Below are positions 48,384 through 60,900 of a stretch of DNA of 64,000 bases, one piece after another. The notes beneath the pieces are model-generated. The model made no database searches, had not been told where the DNA came from, and saw only the letters and a program-made list of their open reading frames with translations. Source of the DNA: Ianthella basta (taxonomy: Eukaryota; Porifera; Demospongiae; Verongiida; Ianthellidae). How positions within the stretch are numbered: the stretch's first letter is position 1; the number at the start of each line of letters is the position of its first letter. A program made the translations under genes and the position numbers. The stretch lies in contig OZ025880.1 in assembly GCA_964019415.1 (NCBI GenBank), positions 3,650,813-3,714,812 of the forward strand, in the 5' to 3' direction.

Positions 48384-50907
48384 TTAAGCAGGGTTTGTTC
48401 TCTGAGCCTCCTCCTGCTGCCTCAGTATCTTCTGCACCCTATCCAGTCCACTGCCAGTACCAGTGCAGTTCTCTGCCCCATAGGGTGGGGAAACAGTCAC
48501 TTCACACTCAGGGATTATTATGCTCTTATCACTCCCCCAAACTGTTCTGTTGTACCTGCAGCAGACAGAGTGTACAAACTCATGCAGTAATGCTTTCACT
48601 CATATAGGATGAAAGATGCAAAGGAGCATGGATGGAGATGTACGTATGTGCAAAGCTGGTTTCGTATCTACACTCTGGTCAGGTTGCTAATTCCATGCAC
48701 TTGAGTACACCAACTGCACCAAATACAAGGCAGTTAGTGTAAACAATTGACCAAACAAAACAGAAGTGTGATGACAGTCATGTCTCCTCTCCTCAACACA
48801 CCTCACACATACATAGCACTGTGCACTAACTCAATGACTCTAGCTACATACAACATCCAAACAAGTCTCCAAGCCATAATACACTCCTTCAGCACTTACA
48901 TTTTGTGAAGCTGGTCAAAGACATGTTGACCCTGTGCAGACACATTCACTCCTTTCTTCTTTGCTTCCCTCACAGCAGCGTTATAGCGCTGTGCCACTAC
49001 TGACACAGCCTCTGGTGGTGGGTCCTCCACTACACCAACAGACTCACCCAGCTGCATATTCTGGACATAGGCCAGGTTCACCAAGTGGATGCTGTGGCAG
49101 TTAGCCTCAGGACCATCTGACCCTGCACAGTGTACAAAAGGTTGACCATATGCATCTTCTTGCAACAATGTAAATTGTCTAGCAGAAGCATGAATGGCTA
49201 GGAAATGCTGGTGAACTGGTGGAAGTTCTGAAAAACAATGTGCCTCGAGCTGGCCGAGATAAATGGGGATAATTTAATTATGGTATGGTCATTGTGCAAC
49301 CATAGGAACTTAAGTATTGGCAGGTGGTCCCATAAATATATGTGATATGGACCTCCACAGATATCATGATATTGGACCCCTTTACTGATCATTAGCTACC
49401 AGGGTTGCAATGAATTTGAGCATTAGTCCCTTGATGACAAAATCAGATTTGTACTACAGTCAATGGTAAAATCAAATTGTGTACGATATCAAACCTCTGA
49501 ATTGTGTAACAGGTCTGTTTTCAAGAAGACGGTGTAGTCTACTATACAAGGTCAGGCGAAGCAGTTTTACCATTTCACTGTGGCCGTGACAATCAGTGCT
49601 GCAGAGGATTATACTTACTTATAATTTACTTATAATTATATATAAATGGTTCAAGTGCTTCCTTGTACCATTCACTGATAAAGGTAGGTGAAAGTAGCCA
49701 CAATGCTTGGAATTGCCATGAATTTGGCTTGTGTGAAGAAATCTGCAAGTAGATACCCGGTACGTATGGTAGGGGGGCCATATTCCAAACACATTTTGGA
49801 GTCTCTCTCCTCTACAGCGAAGTGATCAAATTTCTATATACAATTCAGCTTTTGTAAGAAGCACCTAGCCACCTACCTTTACATCTTCTGTGACCAACGG
49901 AGAATAGTCGATAGCTGGCTGCACAGCTGTGGCAATGTATCCAACTTATTGTAAGCAATTAGCGCCATGAGCCCTAATTCCGCATACACAGCACTTACAC
50001 AGTGGTGACAGCTTATACAGCCAACAAAGGTAGTCAAGAACAGCTTATGACACGAAGTCCAGGTAGAATGCTTTTGTTGATCTGACGAAGCTCTTTAAGT
50101 GTAGCTCTGATTTGTTTCTTGTGAGTCATTACAGCCCATGGTTCATCAAATGATGTCATTATTTCCAGTGAATAGTTTCCCCCAAGGGTATAAGTTGCTG
50201 GCAGCCTAAGTTTGAAGAAGGCCTAGCTGTGCTCCGGTATCATTGAAGATTTGCTGCCACATAAATGCTCCTGTTAACTGTTTATGAGGGAAATCAGTGA
50301 GCCAAATACTGAAATACTTCAGTGAGTCAAAGTTTCTCAGAGTAAGACTCGATGTGAAACCTTCGTGATCAAAGATTTTGCTTGCAGCTGAGGGAGTAGA
50401 TGTGTATTTGCAAAGTTCTTTGACATTGTTGAAAGCCTTACAGATCGAGGATTTTGGTGACACCAAACACAAGCTGCTTCACCCACAGTGAAATGCAGTA
50501 GCAGCCTAAATAATGCGAATATTCGAAATTAGGGTGCATTCGAAAATAGGACCCCTTACCATATAAGTTGTCTTGGATCACAACAACACTTGAACACTGT
50601 TGAGCATTCTGCATATACACACACATCAATTCTTGTACACACAGTGAAATGACTTTGCTACTAATGATGCATTGAATAAAGTCAAGTGGAATGATGGATA
50701 GCTAGCTAAGCTAATAACCTATAAATATGGTCTATGTTTTAATACTTGCCCCCTGAATCAGATAAACATCCTTTGCTAGTTAGACTTACTCAAAACTGCC
50801 AAAGACGCGCCGTCGCGCATGGCCACAACTGTACCAGACACCTCGTCTCCCCAACATGTCTTACAGGTGACACTCGAACCACGAGTAAGGCACTGTGAAA
50901 CCGCCAT
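48384..50907 (-). CDS. LSM12: LSM12 homologue
   Basis: LSM12 proteins have an N-terminal Sm-like fold and a C-terminal anticodon-binding-like domain. They bind RNA-associated partners such as ataxin-2. Three exons join in phase: 50790-50907, 48900-49122 and 48384-48555 (TAA at 48384-48386). Exon 1 encodes MAVSQCLTRGSSVTCKTCWG then EVSGTVVAM. Exon 2 has the Sm-like IHLVNLAYV, then KKKGVNVSAQGQHVFDQLHK. Exon 3 has ECEVTVSPPYGAENC then LDRVQKI. About 171 residues in total, close to the human 195. The 1.7-kb first intron contains no other exon I can support. Gene end and LTO1 end converge, 241 bp apart. Confidence 0.9.
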
Positions 50908-52261
50908 CTTTTCAGCATGAGGGGAATCCCCTCCAGTCTGTCGCGCAATCCGAAGCAGTCGGCCGAAGCAGCTGTCTCGCCCGATCCTTGGCCCGTACAT
51001 AGAGCGAAGAAGTGTAAGAGTGTGGCAACATTATGCCTGGATAGTCTCTTTCTTGCGTTAGTTTATTCTAACGAATGCGCAATAAGTTGTAATTAATGAA
51101 CAGGACAATGAAGGAAAACTGATGAACTTGTACTTAAATACGAAACTTAGCCCATGTAACCCTGATTGATTCTAGCCCTGAAATTAGTGGCTGCTCCTGT
51201 TTGGATTAGATATAAGTTCCATGCAGTACCTCATTGTACTCAAACAGTTATCTAGATTGGCTGTAGTGGCCAGATAGCTGTGTATCATTCTTCCTTCTGG
51301 TGCTAGGTATACACAGTCCTGTGTCCTTGTGTATTCTGAGCAGATCTGTCATACGTAGCTAAAGGTATACCTGGACTAGCAACTCTTGTATGGTCAGCAT
51401 CTTGTAGTATGAGTTCTTAATGTTGCATATTGATGCCTGATCTAGTCAAGACATGATGCAGATATGTAGGCCATCCTGGATGAAATCACCCTCAAGGCAC
51501 TCTTTGGAATTCTTTCCAATTTGATGGCATCTTGCTTGCAGCACTCTATCCAGCAGTCAAGGTGGGGCTGGATGGTGCATGGCTGTGCACATCTAACCTC
51601 ATATTGATATCAGTAAGCAGTAGATTGATAGGGGCTGCCAGGTGTAAGGAGGATAAAAGTTGTCTGAGTATTTACATGCTCTGTTGAGGATTATACCTTC
51701 AGTACCATTAATTTTCATGTTTCTGAACCTTTCAGTCAGTGTACATACATACGTAAATGGTATAGTGGTCACAATACATGTGTTTTCTACATGTACAGCT
51801 GCAGTGTCATCCCTACCATACCTCCCTATTCACCATTGGAGTCTGTGCCATTATGTAGAACTGATACCAGCACCATTTGTATCATGTGTTATATACATAC
51901 ATACATACACAGGTTGTAACAAAAGTGTGTGCATGGTTGTGCAACTTGGTGGAATATATGTACATGCACTCTTATAGTCATGGCATATGTACGTATGTAC
52001 GTATGTATGTATACGTATAATATTACATATATTGTACAGCATTTCCTTTTTAATGGCTTGCAATCAAGAAAAATGTGGTTGTACTCTCAGCAAGCTATTA
52101 TACAAGATGCAAGGCTAAATAGTATTATATGTATATAGGTGTATATATTTTACACACAGTTACGTGTATACATACATATAGTAAGACTTCAGTTGAGCGC
52201 AGTATACCTACTTATTGTACATACTGTCACTGCATACGTATAATCCTACACTCGTCCAACT
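50908..52261. other. intergenic, no gene seen
   Basis: This lies between LSM12 (upstream side) and the 3' end of the second receptor kinase. The first ~100 bp should hold the LSM12 promoter. I see no exon. Short TACGTA/TATG-rich runs lie around 51880-52020 and 52130-52180. Confidence 0.4.
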
Positions 52262-54427
52262 CTACAGCTCATACAGAGAAGCTCCTTCACTTTTGATCAC
52301 ATTGTTGGCTTTCATTGACAGGAGTTCAAATAGTTCTTTGAACAATGGTCGGTCAACTGGATTTGGCCGCTGGCAGCTGGCAAACACTTTGGAGTATTCT
52401 TTGGGACAATTAGCTGGCCTGTAGGACAGTACAAGTGAAAATGGCTCTGTTGGAATAGCTACATGGTCGAGTGCTGACTGAGTGTTGCTACGCATAACAA
52501 AGTTGAATGCCCAGCACTGCACAGCACAAATTTGGATTGTCAGTGAACATAGATCACATAGTATAGTCCGGTGTGATGAGACATATGTAAGGGCCATGAC
52601 ACTCACAGTGACAGTTGCAGTGTTCCTCGCAGAGCATTCTGCAATACATCATTAGTGGACAGCTCGGTATATGGCACAGACCCATGTGTGGTCAACTCCC
52701 AGAGGAGAACACCAAACGACCTGAGTGAGAAGTGAACATTCAGCTAACAGACATTTACACACTATCCACTTGCAGTGACCATTTTGATGTCACCTGCCAT
52801 ATCCACACTTAGCCAAAAGTGAAATGTACAGGCACATTGTTGAAGGGTATACACAGGTCTCTAACATAAGCATACTATATTTGCTGGCATGTTTAGTTAT
52901 GAAACTATCTTGATTCAGTGATGGTACATACAGTGCACAAGGTATGATATATGTTGTACCAGCTTCACATATATACATACCAGACATCAGACTTTGTGGT
53001 GCTCTTGCCATACACCAATGCCTCTGGAGCCTTCCACCTCATCAGTCCTTCACTATCCACTGTCTTCTTGGGCGGTGCTTCCTCAATAGCTTCTTTCACA
53101 AGAGGAGTGGCAGGAGGAGGCCCATTGTCAGTTACCATAGTGAAGTACATTGACTCTTCCTCCACCATTGCAGCTGATTCCCCAATTGCTGCTGATGAGA
53201 ATCCAGTCAACTTCACCATCAAATTACGGCCAACTACGTATGTATGCCAAAGTGAAAAGTGTAGTGTTAACTGTTTGCTGTGGTGTGGCAGCATTAGGCA
53301 CTATGTACATACATATAGTCAATAACATTGTGGAACAGAAGAGAATAGGAACAGTGGACAGCGGTGTCGGAACATGTTTTGGACTGTGGGGCCTGGGCTG
53401 CTTGGCAGCAGAACCAGTCAGGCCCATATTCACTATAAATATTTTGGTCAGGAAATATTGGATGTGGGGGGAGGGGGGGGGGGAGGGGGGCTACACCCCC
53501 TAGCCCCCCTGTTCCACCGCATTGGCATAGGAACACATATGTTACATGATGCATTACACACACAAGTTCCCTGTCTAGGTGTGAAACTAACACACCACAT
53601 ATATGTACGTACAAATGTTTATGGAGTGTGGTTGATAACTTCCTGCAGCACACACAAAGATACACATGTATTGAAGAGTGAGCAATCGCCAAGCATGTAC
53701 ATATGTCAGAGGGACTGCTAAAGGATAGAGAACCCAAACCCAGGAATAATATGACTATGATATAGATGAATACCTACCACTTACGCAGGTGGTGGGGTAG
53801 GTTAGCTGATATATAGTTCCATGTACTGCCTACTCACCCAGACAATTTTCAGCTGCAACACCATTGTGGACAACGTCTTTCTCTGCCAAGTACTGAAGAG
53901 CACTTGAGATCTGGAGGTTATACGTATGTACATAGTACCATACTTGGCATACATTACTATCCATCTACTGTATGTACATACATATTACAACTTCATCTTG
54001 TTACATGTCCTTGCACAGCTTACATAAAAAACTCACATCTGATGCAAAGTTGTAGAAGTCGCTGTAATCCAAAACAGCTTCTCGATACTTTGTTGGACTA
54101 TTAGTTAGAGGGATCAAGTCAAGTTAGGTGTGTATTCACAAAGTGGACTTCCCTGTGCTCATGCAGGGCATATCATGCATGGTAGGAGGGTGGAAAGTGA
54201 TTCTCCACTCACCAATTGACCCTGACAAATTGCAGCAAGTTGCCATAATCCATTAGCTCAAGAACCATCATTGTTAGTCCAACTTTGTCTGTGCAAACTC
54301 CTAATCCATAAAATTAGAACAAAGGAAGTCACAACACATAATCGTATGCAGTGAAATAGGAGCATTTCAGTGTTAATGAATGTACATCCCAACACTACTG
54401 CATGTATGTTGAGTACGTACCTTCATG

Positions 54428-54488
<61 letters not shown>

Positions 54489-57436
54489 ACGTCAGGGCAC
54501 ACTTACCAAGAAGACTGGCAATGTTCTGATGATGGAAAGTCTTCCTCAGCTGAAGTTCTTGGTCAAAGTTATGTTGCGGTACTTTTTCACTGCTGCACAG
54601 TGCCTTTACTATCACTGGCATTACACCTTCCACATTGGCAATGTCCTAAGAGGATAGAATGTGATTTGCCACTGTCAGGTTGTTATTACATAGGAGCCAA
54701 ATGTTACGGGCATGAAGGGTCAGTCTACAGAACTTCATCTGCAGGTAAATCCTAAGTCTCTGCACCTTGCAATGGCAGTGTTATTCTATAATCAAATAGC
54801 ACAAGAACTGCAACACTGTTCCTGCACCCAAGGTGGACCTTATCCACTGTAACTTGCCCTGGTGGTGCTTTTCATGCAACTAGCAACTCATAAACTTATG
54901 ATAAGACCATGTTGCTATATATGCAGCACCAATTAGCAACAGCACAGTCACTTGGCAAAGCCTGAGAAACGGGTTTGAGTAGTCCAATGTACATTCTTCA
55001 TCATTCTCTTTTGCTTATGCAGTTTTTGTTTCCTACCAGCTAGTCCTACTTGTATATGTCATGTGCCAAACTTCACTATGATTGTGAAGGGATATATACC
55101 TTTGCCTCCATCAGCATGATCTTTGTGTACTGCCCCTGACTGATGTCTTTCAGGTAGGTCAGGTTACTTCGTGGGTACATCCATGCCTGCACAGTGCAAA
55201 CAATTGATCACATCATGACATCACTGAAATTGTGGGTTGATAGTGCCAATCCAAGGAAGAGGTCAGGGCACAAATGTAAGAATTCAATGTTATAGTGGAA
55301 ATTGTTAGGCATGCTGAATGATCAATTACTAATCTTCTTGCGTGGACAATCCAGCACACCAGTAAATCACTTTCAATCAATCATTAATTGCTCCATTTTA
55401 TGCAATGAAAGATTGATTGAAAGTGATTTACTGGTGTGCTACGTAGACTGCCCAAAGAAGAAGATTAGTAATTCAGGAATTTGATGGTCTGTTAGCACAT
55501 TTACTAGAGTAGTAATCATTCTGTCTGCCATTTAGAGTGTTGCATACAGTAATTCCACATGACAGCTCATCAACAAAGTTTGACATTACATGCATAACAT
55601 AGCCACTTCAGTTTAAGGAAAGGCTGATAGCATACTTCCACCATGTGTTACATACACACAGCACAAACCTCATCCTTCTTGGAACGAATGGTATTGAACT
55701 GCACAAAGTTCCACTCCATGGATGTGATCCCATACACTGGACGCATGATGTTTATCTCATCATAGGTCTCCTCCTCTTCCTCCTCCTCCACAGGGAGTGG
55801 CAGCCGATGATGAAACAAAGGGTTGCCAGAAACTTTAAGATCTGTATATCGCTGCTAATCAGTGAGAGTGTGGGAGGAAGACAAGAAGGTATTAAACAAA
55901 TGCACGGATGGACCAACTTCCACTAGTTGCTTTAAAACCTACTCTGGAATTATCTTCTGATCTTTCTTCTCGATTGAGGTAAGTACTGCAAGAAAGAGGA
56001 AAACCAACAACATTGCCTTATACAGAAATGAACCCTGCCATGGTATCATGCCAATATACATATCATTGCTGCATGTAACACAATGATATCAGTGAACAAC
56101 ATATGGCTGCTTAGTGAGTGGTACTAGCTGCATGTTAAAGAGGGTATGAGCCCTTACATGACTTACAGATTGCTGTCATTTGAGCGCTTGTTCCTCCTCC
56201 ACAGCACAAACAGCACCAAGACTAGGGTCGTCACCAGGGCGATCATTAGCAGTAAGACAAACACAGGCACACCAGCAGCGACTCCAATGATGAGGTCTTG
56301 GCTTAAAGGTGAGGATGTGGTTGGTGGCGGCGGTGAAGCAGTTCGGGGTTGTGTTGGAGCAGTTGGGGGAGGCGGGGGAGGAGGCAGGACTGTATCAAGT
56401 GTGGAACAATGGGGATACATAGTGAATGACTATACAGAGTCGTACAGGGAAGTCAACACAATAAGTAAAAACAACATTTTCGATCTGCATAAATTCATGA
56501 CACCATTCACTAACTGCAAGTGATCCTTATTAGAGTGGGATCATACACTGAAATGTAGCTTAAAGTCTGCCCAGGGATCGGTAGAACGGTTAGCAGCACC
56601 TACACATGTGGAGAGATGAAGGAAACAAGTAATTCACAACGATCTTTGTTGTTCACATCCAAAGACATAATGATTACCAGAGTTTAATACAATTGCAAAA
56701 TTACACCAGTAAGAATTAATGAGTTGGACTAGTGAGCAATGATAGCACCACTGTTCTAATAACTAGTGTCTATTTGCTCCTCTCGAAATGCATATGACCA
56801 TAGGGTTGAGCATCGATGGTATGACATGGACATTGGTCTACTCACTCCAAATATAACCCCTTGAGGTCGCTGCACCACTGTTACATTAATCTCCATTGTC
56901 ACTTCTTCTTCTTCGGTGTCAGTCTCAAGCTCCGTCACAAAAGACGAGTTCTTCGTTTGATGCACCTCCAGAACTAGTTCATCCTCGTAGCCATGAACAT
57001 AAAGGTGAACTATGCTGATACCTATGTCGCCCTCTGCCGAGGGCTCCGTGAGAGCGCACGGCTCAATGTACGCCAGCATCCGGAACGGAACAAAGACGAT
57101 GCTAGATAAACCCGCTTCCACCTCAAATTCGCATTCGAAGTCTAAGCACGATGTTTGGAACACGACGCACTGCTTTCCCTTTGTCACGTTCCCACTCGCG
57201 ACGAGTAAATCCACTCCTTTGCAAACCCGCGAGGCCTCCTCTGCAGAAAAGAAAGACCAAGCGAAGACCATGTGCGTGCAGTAAGTTTTGTGGCTCCCGC
57301 CACTGCACAAGGCGAGAAGTTATAATATGCCGCTTCAAGGCAGCTTACCATCAAACACTAGCTGACCAGCAGACTGTCCGATTAGGTAGATGAGCGTCGA
57401 AGCGACGAGAAACACTGAACAAGGTCCTTGTTTCAT
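52262..57436 (-). CDS. receptor tyrosine pseudokinase
   Basis: The start at 57436 gives a signal peptide (CSVFLVASTLIYLIGQSAG). Exons: 57349-57436, 56846-57240 (ectodomain), an uncertain exon near 56570-56600, 56167-56389 (Pro-rich stalk, TM, WRRNKR stop-transfer), 55943-55985, 55669-55851, 55100-55186, 54507-54645, 54213-54300, 54037-54097, 53838-53910, 52981-53233, 52617-52720 and 52262-52418 (TAG). Kinase-like blocks: WMYPRSNL, a weak Gly loop (ISQGQYTKI), VIVKAL with the ATP-site lysine, ELQLRKTFHHQNIASLLG, HNGVAAENCL in place of HRDLAARNCL, VKLTGFS in place of VKI-x-DFG, RWKAPEA, SDVWSFGVLLWEL and CQRPNPVDRP. Both catalytic aspartates are gone while the fold residues remain, so it probably acts without phosphotransfer, as a partner or scaffold. 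The activation region has a long insert rich in Glu and Pro. Confidence 0.88.
54430..54485. repeat. (TG)n microsatellite inside a receptor kinase intron
   Basis: About 27 uninterrupted TG units lie in the minus-strand intron that starts at 54506, roughly 20 nt downstream of the splice donor, where the transcript reads (CA)n. Such tracts are length-unstable. Confidence 0.95.
55325..55472. mobile_element. 148-bp foldback MITE (receptor kinase intron)
   Basis: Arms of about 55-60 bp: the left runs ATTACTAATCTTCTT through CAGCACACCAGTAAATCACT to TTTCAATCAATC, and the right is its reverse complement ending AAGAAGATTAGTAAT. The loop is about 25 bp. No coding potential. Confidence 0.88.
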
Positions 57437-57984
57437 GATCGGGGGCAATCTTTAGCCCGTGATGTTTACTGACTGTTCACACCTGCACTGATCGTGAACC
57501 CTCTGAAGCTGGCGATCGCGAAGCTGCAAACTCGCCAACAATTACTGCATAGGGTGCCAAGTGACGAAGAGTATGATCAGGTCACGATCCATCGCCCACA
57601 AAGCTGGCCGGGCTAGCGACCAAACTGATTTGTAACATACCGTAGATTCACGCTAGTAGCCAAAGACCAAGAGCTGTGATGTTAATTTGGTAAATTGGTG
57701 GCATGACACACGGTGTCACTGCATAGCCACAGTCTGACATAGTCTGATGTATGTTTTGAGCATGTGATGGACTGAATCTTAAGGTGCATATACAGTACAT
57801 TGCATGGTTACTATGTGAGTAACACAAGCACCACTCAGACGACATGGGTCTGTGGCTCAGTAGTGAGGGAGACCTGAGTCAGAAGAGCCAAGTTTAAAGT
57901 ACATGCAACAACACTTGGTGCACTGTGAGTCATTGCCACAAGGTAGTCTACAGTGCAATTAAGTTGAGGCACTTGAAATAATAT
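57437..57984. other. intergenic between TEX10 end and the pseudokinase start
   Basis: This 548-bp gap between two minus-strand genes must contain the pseudokinase promoter (CpG-richer from 57437 to about 57620) and the TEX10 3' UTR. I see no exon. Confidence 0.5.
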
Positions 57985-60900
57985 CTATAGTCCTCCTAAA
58001 AGCCTTCTGCACAGTAGTTCCAGCTTAGCCAGTAACTGATCGCACTCAGTGCCACCCTCAAACTCCTTCATTGTGTTGTCTGGAGCCTCTTCATGCAATA
58101 GTAACTGCAGGGAACACAGGCATACACCACAGGTGGGCGGCTATCGTTTGTATGTATGTACTACAACATTGATACATGACTAGGAATACATAGAACAGAG
58201 TATGCACCAAAGGCAGTTGTTATTGAACTCAACAAAGATACAACGAATACATACTTTTCCCACTGTAAAACCTGACACAACACAACTTGGTATGGAAATG
58301 GTACCATTGGAGACAGCAAAGGCCTTAAAACACGAATACACCATCTCCCAACATGGTCTAACAGGCAGGGACAATGTGTACACTTTGCTTACTTCGGCTG
58401 TGTACTGAGAGCTAGCCACAAGCGGCCTGCACTGTCTCAGTGCTCCCTCCAGTCTAGGCTCATCCAGCAGTGTCACTAGCACCTGGACAGCCGGTATGCC
58501 CCAAATAGGGTCCTTGCCACCTCTCATCTCTACACATAACATTGTATACACATACTGGTGTACATCAACAACACCACATGCATGCCATACAATGTACAGC
58601 ATTGCAACATAAAATACACTCTCAGTCTTACATACCTAGCATTGCATCCTTGAGTTCCCCCAACACCGAGCTGGCCAGCAGCAGTGAGGCAGTAATTAGT
58701 TCAATGCTCTGTTGGGCACAGTTCTTCACTATGCCTCCACACTGGGCTGTCAGTGAATGCGGCCCTGCCACAGCATTCAGCAGTACCGTGAGAATGAGAT
58801 GGGCTAAGCCTCTAGCAAGTGCCTCAGGAACAGGAGACTGGCGAGCAAAACTGAAGGTGATAGGCAGAAGAGTGCTTGATACAACAATGAGCAACTTCAT
58901 GGATGAGTTCAAACGTAGGTCAGAAGTTAACAATTTTCAAGTGTGGGGAACTGAAAGATATACATATGTGTTTGTATAAATACATGTCTGTATGCAGTTG
59001 CAACAGGAAATATATCATTAGAACACTTGGTGACTCTTACAGTCACACAACTACATACATTAAACATTATAGCAACCATCATCTTCAGTAAGGTTTCAGT
59101 CGTTGCTTGCTAGGCTGTCAGTATAAGACAGGATGTGAAAGACCACACAAAGCTGCCAGAGCAATCAACTGTTCTCTTGTTCAGTGGAGAAGATTAGAGT
59201 GACAAGGATGGCTTCGCTGCCACGTAAAGGTGATAATACTATGGAATTGCTGTTATGATCAGCATAAAACTGAAGCCACATACTTACCACAGAGCTAATT
59301 GGAGGATTCCTTGAGCTGCACCCACAGGAAGAAACACTTGATCTTCACCACACTGCAGTGCATCCATGAGACATGTATAATCACAAAAGATGTGTAGATA
59401 TGTACATATACACACAAACTAGGAATCACAATGTTCATTCAGTTATGCACCAAGCTCATTTATATGTGTGTACAGTCATTCTACAGTGAATTAGACCCTC
59501 TGCTGTGGAAACCAGAATGGTTCAGACAAGGTCTACTGTCTCTGTTTGCTTGACTTACCACAAGATCACAAAGAAAGTCAGCAGTGAGCTCAAACAGCTG
59601 ATGAGCGAAAGATGTCTTCCCCAAACACTCACAAACATACTACAATAGACAAGGAAAATAAGAATGCACCATCAGAGGCATGTAATACACAACACACCAT
59701 ACAGTACATGTGTGTTGAATATACGGAGGTGGTACACTCTTGGCTTTGCACTCACACTAGTCAGCTCTGCTTGGACCGAAGTAGCAACCTGCAGTGATGA
59801 AAGAAGATTACGCACATTTAAAGGAATTGAAATATGCATACACAATGACATGGCTCGTTACGAAACTGCTTGAGGGGCTACATACATAGAATGTGAACAC
59901 AAACCAGCATTTTAAGTCTGTAAATTGGCAAGACGTATAATTTCAAACTAAGATTACGTAGGATACAAGGCAATATACTAGAATAGCAGATGTAAAATGA
60001 GTTGAAAGGTATATACAGTAACTCCTTCCGCACTACTCACTGCCTGGTCAGAGGGCAGTGTGGGCACTACCACAACACTGCCAACAGCTGGTAACTCATC
60101 TAGACCATCAGGGGTGACATCCTTCCTAATGTCCTGCAGCTTGGCCTGGGTGTATCCTGAGAGCATGCAAAGAAAGAGAGCAGCAGCATACACAGCGACC
60201 TTATAGCAGTGGAACATAAGTCAACAGTCATACGGCGTACATTGTCTATGCAGCCACTGTAGACCTATGTTGTACACACATAAGTGTGGTAAGAGTCTTT
60301 AGAAATACCATTAGTCACTTTCAGTGGCAGAACATTTACAGAGCACTGTCTAGCCAGTATGGTCTGGTACTGCCAGTTTCAGGTCAGCTACCATTTGGAC
60401 ACCTTGTGTAATCAGTCAAGGACATAAATCCATTGACTTGAGTGACATGCTCCAGAGTGCTGTGCAAAATATAATTTGACACAAATGGTCTCACCTACAT
60501 GGCAACTACAGTGCACTGCAACCCAAAGGACACACTCCTAGGCATGATATTCCTTTACCATCGCCTGCAACATTACAGGTACATCTGAATGATCTTGGGC
60601 ATGTAAGAATGATGGCCCCTTCTGCCTGGTGTCATCAGTCAACACTCCTCTGTAGGGTCCTCAGCGAATATTTTTGTGATTGCAACAATGCAACATTCAA
60701 GTGGGAATGAAGAGTGCCTCCACAATCAATTCACTAGGAATCCTTGTCTCCTTGCAGTTAAAAGTGTTCACAGCCTTATTTCTATGCACATTCATGATTA
60801 TAGACGAGGAAGAGTACTGCCATTTCTCCACCACACTTCACTTATGCCCACTTGGTTTGGTAAAGAATGAGATTAGACTGTTGTTATGCAACAGAGTGTG

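Noticed and set aside
50566-50630. Possible LSM12 exon 2
   Set aside because: It has an acceptor and donor, but exon 1 joins directly to 49122 in phase and gives the better family match (LAVL-R-SDGPEANCHSIHLVNL).
56756-57310. 184-codon ORF as a stand-alone gene
   Set aside because: It is the ectodomain exon of the pseudokinase receptor plus intron read-through on both sides; the signal peptide is in the separate exon at 57349-57436.
58542-58979. 145-codon plus-strand ORF
   Set aside because: Antisense shadow of the TEX10 exon at 58636-58874.
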